This document shows, in pieces, positions 9,248 through 16,900 of a DNA stretch of 64,000 nt. The notes under the pieces were generated by a model that worked only from the letters and a program-made list of their open reading frames with translations, searched no databases and was not told the origin of the DNA. The position numbers and the translations under genes are program-made. This DNA is from Streptosporangium amethystogenes (GTDB taxonomy: Bacteria; Actinomycetota; Actinomycetes; Streptosporangiales; Streptosporangiaceae): assembly GCF_000721075.1 (NCBI RefSeq), contig NZ_JOEQ01000024.1:124001-188000 (forward strand), given 5' to 3'. The stretch's first letter is position 1. Every line of letters starts with the position of its first letter.

Positions 9248-10135
9248 TCATTCGTTCATGGCGATATCCACGATCTTCACTGAGCGTACCTGCGGATGAT
9301 CTACCAGCCGCGTCGCCTGTGGCGGAAGGTTATGCATAACGAATCCATAGATCCTACTATCGCTGGCTCGCCGCCGCAGTTCCTGATAGTCGATCCCGAA
9401 CTCCTGTAGCGCGGAGGCGTCTTCCGGTCGTAGCAGCGAAACCCACTGGCGAAAAGCCGTGGTCGCCGATTTGCTGCCCTGGCAGAAGTCGAACCCTCTC
9501 GTGTCGCAGGAGAGGCCGGCGAACTCCCAGTCCCAACCGATGGGCTTCTGTTCCCCACCGGGCGAAAAGAAAAAAACATCAGGTGTGGACCAAATCTTCT
9601 CCACATCCTCTTCCAGCAGAGGCGACTCAAGCTCGACGACAGCCTGTACGTCGATATCTTTGCCTATGTCCGCAGCAAGGAGATCCACGCCCTTCCCTTC
9701 TTCTACGATACTGCCTCCACCGAGAGATTTGATGATCCGACTCATCCTCCACTCGTTGATGAAGGGTGCCTTCACCTGACCGAAAGAGTCCTGACCTATT
9801 TCACCGGCCGACACAGGATCAGCGAAGGACTTGAAAGGCGTCGACAGTGATCTGGGGGTAAGACCAACGGGGATTCGGGCATCGAAGTCCGAAGCCCCAC
9901 CGGCACACTTTGGACTCTGCCAGGCATAATCCCAAGAGACCCTGTAGTCCGGATTGGCAACTGCCAAGGCATTCAACAGAACAAGGCGAAGTCGATCACA
10001 ACTTATATATTCTCCTTCACGTCCGAGGCCGACCGGCCCCCCACTCGTGCATCCAGAAAAGATCACGAAAACGAAGGCCGCCGACAGAACTGGTGCATGA
10101 GCTACACCGCTCTTGCATTTCTTATCACGCGCCAA
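9248..10135 (-). CDS. Putative lipoprotein of unknown function
   Basis: From TTG 10135 (preceded by GAGAGGGCGGGG) the protein starts with Lys/Arg residues, a hydrophobic stretch and a lipobox ending FVFVIFSGC, so it is probably exported and lipid-anchored. The frame is open up to another TTG at 10249, which would overlap the upstream stop (TTGA) but bury the signal peptide. The ~265-residue mature part has no domain I can name. Notable are VFFFSPGGEQKPIGWDWEF, four further Cys after the lipobox and a C-terminal VRSVKIVDIA. Base composition is clearly more AT-rich than the flanks, suggesting acquisition. Likely co-transcribed with the membrane-protein gene upstream. Confidence 0.6.
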   Translation of the reverse strand: MARDKKCKSGVAHAPVLSAAFVFVIFSGCTSGGPVGLGREGEYISCDRLRLVLLNALAVANPDYRVSWDYAWQSPKCAGGASDFDARIPVGLTPRSLSTPFKSFADPVSAGEIGQDSFGQVKAPFINEWRMSRIIKSLGGGSIVEEGKGVDLLAADIGKDIDVQAVVELESPLLEEDVEKIWSTPDVFFFSPGGEQKPIGWDWEFAGLSCDTRGFDFCQGSKSATTAFRQWVSLLRPEDASALQEFGIDYQELRRRASDSRIYGFVMHNLPPQATRLVDHPQVRSVKIVDIAMNE

Positions 10136-10245
10136 AATTTTCCCCGCCCTCTCATTCGGATGCCAACTTGGTAGCAATCTAATGTTCCACGACGATGGTC
10201 TATCGGCAATTGCCCACCGCGTCGATGAACTTCGGTCACACCCGA

Positions 10246-10803
10246 TCAAGATTCCCTCTTGGGCGGTGGCACTGCGAACGAGCGGTTACCGGCGTACCCG
10301 AACACGAAGAAAGCCTGCAGAACTCCCAGAGCAAGCAACGGAATGCCTCCCGGTCTGCGGGGAGCCCACTGATCGAAAACAACGACCACCCCTGAGACGA
10401 TCACCAGGAATGTCGTCAGTGTGGCGAGCAGTCGACCCCAGCGCTCGCTGCGTACCGAATGCCTTCCCCGACGCAGAAGCCACCACAGCAGCAGAGCCTG
10501 AAGTAACCCCGGCCAGAGCAACGACACCCACTCCGCGGTACCGCTGGTCAGAAGCTGAGGGGTCAGGCTCTCCATCGCAAGACCTGTGGCAACCTCGGCG
10601 ATGGATAAAGGTAGTGCCATAAAGCCCATTAAGAGATAACCATAAATATGGTCACCCAGGACTCCCTCCGAGGTAAACACAGCCAAAGAGACCACGGACA
10701 AGGCATAGGTCCCCGCGATTTCCTCAGGAATCCAACGCAGCCAGAACGGAGGCTTCGGCTCTCCCCGACGAGAGGATGCGTCTTTCAGGTTCCCTCCACA
10801 CAC
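10246..10803 (-). CDS. Small integral membrane protein of unknown function
   Basis: Up to 185 residues from GTG 10803 (start uncertain; no clear ribosome site). About four hydrophobic segments are visible: TYALSVVSLAVF, YLLMGFMALPLSIAEVATGL, LLWPGLLQALLLWWLL and LLATLTTFLVIVSGVVVVF, then a short helix and a basic tail. No family recognised. It ends at the head of the lipoprotein frame, so the two are probably a membrane/lipoprotein pair, and it shares their lower GC. Confidence 0.5.
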   Translation of the reverse strand: MCGGNLKDASSRRGEPKPPFWLRWIPEEIAGTYALSVVSLAVFTSEGVLGDHIYGYLLMGFMALPLSIAEVATGLAMESLTPQLLTSGTAEWVSLLWPGLLQALLLWWLLRRGRHSVRSERWGRLLATLTTFLVIVSGVVVVFDQWAPRRPGGIPLLALGVLQAFFVFGYAGNRSFAVPPPKRES

Positions 10804-10851
10804 CGCAGGTAATTAATGTTCGATCCTGATTATGGCCGATACGAGGTGATC

Positions 10852-11073
10852 ATGGAAGTAACATCCCTAACCGGCCTTGACCTCTCCAAGACCGTCTGGA
10901 AGAAGAGCTCCCTCAGCGGCGGCAGCGGTGGAAACTGCGTCGAAATCGCCGGCAACCTCCCCGGAGCCATCGCCATCCGCGACAGTAAGAACCCCACCGG
11001 CCCAGCCCTCACCTTCACCTCGGCCGAATGGTGTACCTTCCTCAACTCCGTTAAGTCCGGTTACTTCGATTGA
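10852..11073 (+). CDS. DUF397 protein, copy 2
   Basis: A 73-residue paralogue of the gene at 8831. ATG 10852 is chosen because GAGGTGAT lies directly upstream; the frame also opens at ATG 10816. It differs from copy 1 at about a dozen positions and keeps WKKSSLSGGSGGNCVEIA and TFLNSVKSGYFD. No XRE/DUF5753 gene accompanies this copy, so it is an orphan. Confidence 0.8.
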   Translation: MEVTSLTGLDLSKTVWKKSSLSGGSGGNCVEIAGNLPGAIAIRDSKNPTGPALTFTSAEWCTFLNSVKSGYFD

Positions 11074-11253
11074 CCTGCAGGACCACTCCAGGATTTCGAC
11101 TTCGTCTTTCTCCGAGGATCGGACGCACCCAATCGTTCCAGCGGTCGGGTGTCGGTCTTTGAGCTTCCCCGTAGGCCCTCCACTCGGGTCCGTGTCATCA
11201 GCAGTGCGTAACGCGCGCTCCTGCGGCTTGCGGTAACGTCAAAATCAGTTTCT

Positions 11254-11423
11254 CTGAGTGGGTGTTTGAGGGATGATCGTTGGGCCGTCTTACCAGGTGG
11301 GCATAGGTGAGGCAGGACACGAGACCGGTTTTTACGCCTCTGGCCTGACCGATGAGCAGTGGGCACTGATCGAGCCGCTGCTGCCCGCCCCGCACTGGGA
11401 CGGCCGCCCGGACAGGCATCCAC
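11254..11423 (+). repeat. Inverted repeat arm 1 (IS5-type 5' end)
   Basis: This ~170-base segment matches the reverse complement of 12556-12725 at roughly 90 percent identity by eye. It includes the start of the transposase frame (motif LTDEQWALIEPLLPA). The arms face each other around the small secreted-protein gene. Confidence 0.75.
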
Positions 11424-11660
11424 GGCGAGAGATCATGTACCTCGTGTGCACCGGCTGTTCCTGGCGGCCGCCCGGCTGCCGGAACGTGTAGTCGTGGCGG
11501 CGCTGGCCCCTGGGAGGCCAGCGCTCTCCTTCCGCCGCAGCAGGCCCGGCCCGGCGCAACCGGCCGCCCGGCATCCGGCCGCCCCGCACCACCTCGGCGG
11601 CCTGGGTACCGGTACGCTCCCGTGCGAACAGGTCGGCCACGTGCGCGGCCGTCCCTTCTC
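11254..11660 (+). pseudogene. IS5-family transposase 5' fragment (plus strand)
   Basis: The frame from 11273 reads FYASGLTDEQWALIEPLLPA, GRPDRHPRREIMYLVCTGCS, then WRPPGC and a stop at 11491. This is the N-terminal DUF4096-type segment of IS5/IS1182-like transposases. The catalytic DDE part is absent. The sequence after ~11465 does not continue the transposase, and up to 11770 I see no gene. The first 170 bases are repeated inverted at 12556-12725. Confidence 0.7.
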
Positions 11661-11772
11661 ACACTAGGCCCGTCGTCCGGCGAGCAGGCCGCCGCCTCAC
11701 GCATACCGCATGGACAGGGATGCCGCGGTGGCCCGGCCCTCTCACTGTCCGCAGAACATCACAATGCGAAAA

Positions 11773-12276
11773 TCAGCAGCCGAAGGCGTAGAACTTAGCC
11801 TCGAACGAATAATAATAGTATTTCCGCTTTGAGATTTCGGTTGCGCCGCTGAACGGACGGTTGCACTCGACGATGACGTCCTTGGCCTCGGCGAGGAGGT
11901 CATCTCCGGAAGTGTCATCCTCCCACACCTGGACCGTCACCTTCTCACCCGGCGAAAACTTGAGAGGGTAATGCGACGGGAATTCGACTATCTGGCCCTC
12001 TTCGTCCTCGTTGACGTCGACCGTGCCATCGGTCGGGGCGAAGCGCTGACTTACTCCATTACGCACGACCTTGATGAAGACTTCGTCACCGTTGCTCCAG
12101 GCCCCCTCCTCGTCTATATCGTGAGCGTAGACGGTGATACCGAGTTCGGTTTCGACGATGGCGGTGGGGGCGGCGGTGACAGGAGCGGCGCTGGCAGGGG
12201 CGGCGGTGACAAGAGCCAGTGCCCCGAGAAGGCCTAGCACCGACAGAACCGCGCTGGGCTTGGAACGCGCGAGCAT
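11773..12276 (-). CDS. Small secreted protein of unknown function
   Basis: A 167-residue protein with a textbook signal peptide (LSVLGLLGALALVTAAPASA, cleavage after ASA) and a strong ribosome site, AAAGGAGGAAACC before ATG 12276. The mature ~135 residues are acidic (DIDEEG, DVNEDEEGQ) and look beta-rich, with two Cys (in DVIVECNRPF and the C-terminal residue) that could form a disulfide. No named family. It lies between inverted IS5-type fragments and may have been carried in with them. Confidence 0.65.
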   Translation of the reverse strand: MLARSKPSAVLSVLGLLGALALVTAAPASAAPVTAAPTAIVETELGITVYAHDIDEEGAWSNGDEVFIKVVRNGVSQRFAPTDGTVDVNEDEEGQIVEFPSHYPLKFSPGEKVTVQVWEDDTSGDDLLAEAKDVIVECNRPFSGATEISKRKYYYYSFEAKFYAFGC

Positions 12277-12329
12277 GGTTTCCTCCTTTTATTCGATCGA
12301 TTTATCCGATCGATCATGGCCGAGGCTCC

Positions 12330-12725
12330 CGCAGCATTCTTGGAGGAGGCTTGCAGACAGCTTGGAGTCCGCCCGGTGGACGCCTGACCTCCGGTTTCCC
12401 GGAAGCCAGCCGGCTGGCGAAGCCATGGTCGACGAACACCACCTGGCAGCGCTCACTCAAGTACAGCCCCAGCGGGATGGTGGTGGCCCCGACGCGGTCC
12501 TGCACCCGGCCGAGTGCACCGTCACCGCCATCAGCAGCCCGAGCGTGCCGGTGATGTGGATGCTTGTTCGGGCCGGCCGTCTCAGTGCGGGGCGGGCAGC
12601 AGCGGCTCGATCGGCGCCCACTGCTCATCGGTCAGGCCAGGGGCGTAAAAACCGGTCTCGTGTCCTGCCTCACCTATGCCCACCTGGCAAGGCGGCCCAA
12701 CGATCACCTCTCAAGCACCCGCTGA
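12330..12725 (-). pseudogene. IS5-family transposase remnant with internal deletion (minus strand)
   Basis: Reading leftward from 12725, the 5' end matches the plus-strand fragment up to about 12556. The sequence then jumps into a middle part of the transposase (HITGTLGLLMAVTVHSA, and in a shifted frame LYLSERCQVVFVDHGFASRL), which corresponds to the region around the second catalytic Asp of IS5-type DDE enzymes. The codons between are missing and there are frameshifts and stops. Clearly inactive. Confidence 0.65.
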
Positions 12726-12734
12726 GCCACCGCA

Positions 12735-13283
12735 CGGGCGGCTGTTACTGGAGCACCACCGCCTACGCCTATCACCTGTTCGGTTATGGCGACGGGGGCC
12801 GGGAGTGGTACTACTTTCGCCGCGAAGAGCGCAGCCGCAACCGTCACCAGGTACGCCGCGAACTGCGCGCCTATGACTGGGGCAGGTCGCGGTCAAGGAC
12901 CAGCCATCCGCCGAGGGGTTGGTTCACACCCTGCTGATCCGCCGTTCGACCAGTGACCCCGACGACATCGAGTTCTTCCTCGCTCGCGCTCGGCTTCCCG
13001 CTCGGCTTCCCGATCGGCTGAGCGCTGAGGAACCCGAGGCAACCGGGGCAGACCCGGGAAAAGCGCCTGTTCCTCAGGAGCGGGTCTACTGACCCCGGCC
13101 CGGCTGATTCGGCTCTCCCTCGCTGAAATCCGCCGCGTTCTGGCCCGCCTGCTCGTTCCCGCCGCCGCCGCTGTCGACCACGTGCTGTCCTGGTCATATT
13201 TTCGGCTCGTCCATCAGACCCGGGCACTGATCAGCCACTACCGCAGCCGAGTCGATCCTCTGCCTCAAGATCTACGAATGTAA
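12735..13283 (+). pseudogene. IS701-like transposase remnant
   Basis: Three blocks in different frames look like the C-terminal half of an actinomycete IS701-type transposase. They are REWYYFRREERSRNRHQVRR (to about 12890), GLVHTLLIRRSTSDPDDIEF (about 12910-12990), and LSLAEIRRVLARLL ... HVLSWSYFRLVHQTRALISH ending at TAA 13281-13283. The segment with the catalytic Glu and the usual GLDxYxVR region is missing. Family assignment is from pattern memory. Confidence 0.55.
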
Positions 13284-13615
13284 TACCGGCATCCCTCCCC
13301 GGCTACCGTCCTGCGCATGCTGCGCGAGCACGACGAAGCGGACGCCACGGTGACATCAGTTTCGTGAGCCTGTGTGATGGATACGGGATCCGGCGTTTAC
13401 CCCGGCCTCAAAGGATGAGCGGATCAGCTACATGACCAGTGCGAACCCCCGTTAACGCCGGATTCCTTTTCAAATCTCTCCGACCCCTGACTCTTGTGAG
13501 TTCCCCACGCCGCTCGACGCCATTGAACTCCCTCACACGTTGGCCACTCAGCATCGCTCCGAGCTGACCGCCCGGGCCGAGGAGGCCCGCCCCCAGAGGG
13601 ACCGGCCCTGCAAAG
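13284..13615. other. Gene-poor stretch
   Basis: No convincing gene. A short plus-strand frame (about 13465-13660) and a minus-strand frame (13408-13650) are open but lack ribosome sites and recognisable sequence. Probably debris at the edge of the mobile-element cluster. Confidence 0.4.
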
Positions 13616-13828
13616 TCATGGCCGATCAGGCTTCTTCGACTGGCTGTCAATCGCGGACGTGATCATAATGGTCGACCAGATCATCATGGCGCCAATGCAT
13701 GCTATGCCCAGCACGAACACGATCAGCGTCTTACTTGACGACGCCAGAATGACCGCCAAAAAGAGTAACGCCGCGACTCCGAGGAGAATAAGCGCGCCAC
13801 AACCGGCAAGTGAACGTTGCTCAGACAT
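13616..13828 (-). CDS. Small two-helix membrane protein downstream of the LamG protein
   Basis: A 70-residue protein from ATG 13828; the frame is open to 13879. Two hydrophobic helices (ALILLGVAALLFLAVILA and LIVFVLGIACIGAMMIWSTI) are followed by a polar, basic tail. No family recognised. It lies 93 bases downstream of the giant secreted-protein gene on the same strand, with a hairpin between, so co-transcription is possible but not certain. Confidence 0.5.
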   Translation of the reverse strand: MSEQRSLAGCGALILLGVAALLFLAVILASSSKTLIVFVLGIACIGAMMIWSTIMITSAIDSQSKKPDRP

Positions 13829-13863
13829 TCTCTGCCCTCGATCCTGGTTCGTATGACGGACAG

Positions 13864-13898
13864 GGGCCGCACCCCGCATCGAATCGGAGATGCGGCCC
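13864..13898 (-). terminator. Hairpin between the LamG protein gene and the small membrane gene
   Basis: GGGCCGCA (13864-13871) pairs with TGCGGCCC (13891-13898). An alternative 7-bp stem, CCGCATC/GATGCGG, nests inside. No T-tract follows on the minus strand, so it may only attenuate. Confidence 0.4.
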
Positions 13899-13921
13899 TT
13901 TACCCCACTTATACCTTACAG

Positions 13922-16900
13922 CTACGGCTTAGGCTCCGGGCCAGGCGTCGGAGATGGGTTTCTTTCGAGCGGTAACAACCATCGGGTTTCGCAGCCGATG
14001 GGCACCCTTCCGGGCCGGATCTTCTTGTCCGCGTAGGGAAGGAAAAGTTCCGCGGTGAAGGCGAACTTGAACCTCCGAATATCGCACAGGCCGTTACAGA
14101 TAATACGCGCACTGTCGTTGCCGCCCGTGGGATAACTCAGCGCCTGAACACCTACAGGATTATCGCTCACCGCTTTCTCCCTGCAGTCCTCCACAGTCGA
14201 AGGCGTGAACGCCGGAGGATATGTGACGGTGATATCGCCAAGTTGGGTCACACCACACCAGCGCGGCTTGGCGGATATCTTCATCTTTGTGACGAAATCC
14301 TCCGCCCCATACTTCTTGATGAAGGCCTTGGTCATGTACGCCTGCACCCAGATGCGGCTTTTCGCTATGTTCAGCACGGAGACGATCTCGTATTCATGGT
14401 CCCGCCATGCCACGACACCCGAGCCTCGGAACGTCAAACCCTTCATGGGCTTGACGCTCTTCTTGTCGAACGGATCCGTCTCGAACCCGGGCTGCGCCTC
14501 CAACGTCACGCAGTTATTCCCCTGCGCACGAATGCTCGTACAGAGGCGGTCGTTGGACGGGTCGAAAACGCAGGCACTGGTGGGCGGGTCATCTGCTGCC
14601 ACTCTGAGGGTTCCGCCAGAATCTCCTGGGAGGAGATTACCGCCGCAGGCATCGAAATGATCCGTCTGGTCCTCATACTGCGGCAGCGGGACGTTGATGA
14701 TCGTGATGTCCCCGCAGCGGTCGAACACGAACACATCGATACTCGGCTCACTCGGCTCCACCTGACCCCCTGCGGCCGCTGCCGTCGACGTCACCGAGCG
14801 CTTGACCTGTCCTGTGCCATCCGTGGAGCCGTCGGTTTCCGTCCAGGTGCGGTTCACCTTGGTGAAGACCATGACGCTACCGTCCGGCCGGGCCCGCACC
14901 ACGCTGTCGGACAACTCCACCGTGGAATTACTCCGGGTGATGTCACCATCCTGCATCGCCTCTCGGAGGCGAACCAGATTGGTGTTCAGGAGGGAGAGTT
15001 TAGCGGTGCTCGACGCTTGGGGCGTTATCCCAGGGGCGTCCCACACCGTTTCCGCGCGACCTTCCAGGACGGCGTCCTGCGCCTGATAATAGGCCGTGAC
15101 GCGCTGGAGGTACTCCTGCGCACCGGACGCCACAGAAGCAGTCTTCATCTGCGGCGGCTGGCCCCTTTCGAGCACGCACGTCTCGCCCGCGCCCTTGACC
15201 GGTGGCGGCGGCACCGCCTTAGGAGTGACCGAAGCGGCTTCCCACTCGCCGACGCCGAAGGCCGTCTTGGCGCGCACCTTCACCGAGTAGGCCGCACCGT
15301 TCGTCAACCCGGTGATCGCGGCATACGGGTCTTTGACGTCGATGGTTTTGACGACCGTACCGCTGCTGTCGGTTACCTCGACGTCGTAGCCGTCGAGCAT
15401 CGCGAGACTGCCGTTGGACTCAGGTAGACCCCAACTTGCGCTGGCTCCGCCATCCCCCGCCTGCACGGCGAGGTTGAGCACCTTGCTCGGTGGCCCGGCC
15501 GGGACATAGGTGAGCGCCAAAGACGGCTGCTCGGCTGATGCCGCCTCGCCGAAAGTGATGACCTCGTCCTTGTTGGAGGTGAGCAGCAGCCACTGGTACG
15601 CGTTGCCTGCGATGTCGGCCTGAAGAGCCGTCAGCGGCAGCGAGTACGGCGTATCCGTCGTGTCGGCGTCACCCGCCAGATCCGACCCCTTGCTCGCACC
15701 GGTCACCGGGCTCTTCAGAGTCGTCACGGTGATCACGGTGTCGGCTGGACACGTACCCGTCGAACAGGTGGGAGTGCCGAGCTTGAGAACGCCCTCGGAC
15801 ACCCTGGCACCGTCAGGGAGTTCGTCGAGCCTGAACCCGATCACCGCTACCGTCTTGTCGGTGCCACTGCCGCCGATCTGCATGGTGGTCGAGTCGGTCA
15901 CCGTACAGGGCGAACCGTCGCAGGCGGTGGGATCGACCTTGGCGGTCTTGACGACGAAGTTGTCCTTGAGCAGGGTCAGATGCCGGATGTCTTCGGCGGG
16001 TGGGTCGGCCGGGGTGCCGGGGGTGGTGAAGCTGACCGGGGTGGTCTTGGCGGTGCAGACCTCTTCGCCGTTCTGGGTTGTGGCTTGGGTATCGGCAGGC
16101 GCCGCTGAGGCTGTGGCGACCTGGGCGGCGCCGTTGTAGAGGGTGGTGATCTCCGCTCCGGTCAATGACTTCTGGTAGAGGTGGACGTCGTCGATGATGC
16201 CCTTGAAGTAACTGTTCTGAGAACCGTTGGCCTTGGTGCGGCCGATGTGGACGTTACCTGTCGCATCCCAGCTGCTGGTGTAGGCGGTCTCGGCGTTCAG
16301 CACACCGTCCACGTACAGGCGGATCTTCTGAGCGGTCGCGTCGTAGACACCGACCAGGTGGGTCCACTGGCCGGCCACCGCGTTCTGGGTGGACAGGGCA
16401 CGCACGGGGGTGGCACCGGTGGTGTCGGACTGGTACGTGACCATCCGCCACTTCTTGTCACCGGAGGAGTAGGCGAGCTTGAAAGCGCTGTTGACCGCGC
16501 CGTCCTGGCTGACTATCGCGTCTTCCCTGGTCGTGGCGTCCAGACGGGCCCACGCGCTGACCGTGTAGCCGGCATTGGTGTGGATCACTGGCCCGTTGGT
16601 GGCCCCGTAACCGGAGGTCCCACCCAGTACCAGTCCGCCCTGGCTCTTACCTGTCCCCCACGAGGCCGCGTTCAGCGTGACCGTGCGACTGTTACCGGAG
16701 GAATCGGCCGCGGCGGTACCACTGCCCTCGTCGAAGGCCCAGCGTGCCTTCTGCTGAGGATCCACGGTGGGGGTCGGAGTGGGCGTTGAAGTCGGAGTCG
16801 GGGTGGGTTCGGGCGTGGTGCTTTCCTGACCCACGCATGCCTGCATCTGCCAGGTGTAGGTCCGGCCCCCCTGGACGATGTTCTCGGGGACTTGGAACGA

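Noticed and set aside
11332-11640. Minus-strand frame with MADLFARERTGTQAAEVVRG, possibly a transposase N-terminus
   Set aside because: Weak resemblance to IS701 N-termini only, and no continuation; not enough to call.
12134-12937. 267-codon plus-strand frame
   Set aside because: It runs across the signal peptide of the opposite gene, the IS5 arm and the IS701 remnant. Only its last part is meaningful, as transposase debris.
13408-13650. 80-codon minus-strand frame
   Set aside because: No ribosome site or recognisable sequence; lies in mobile-element debris.
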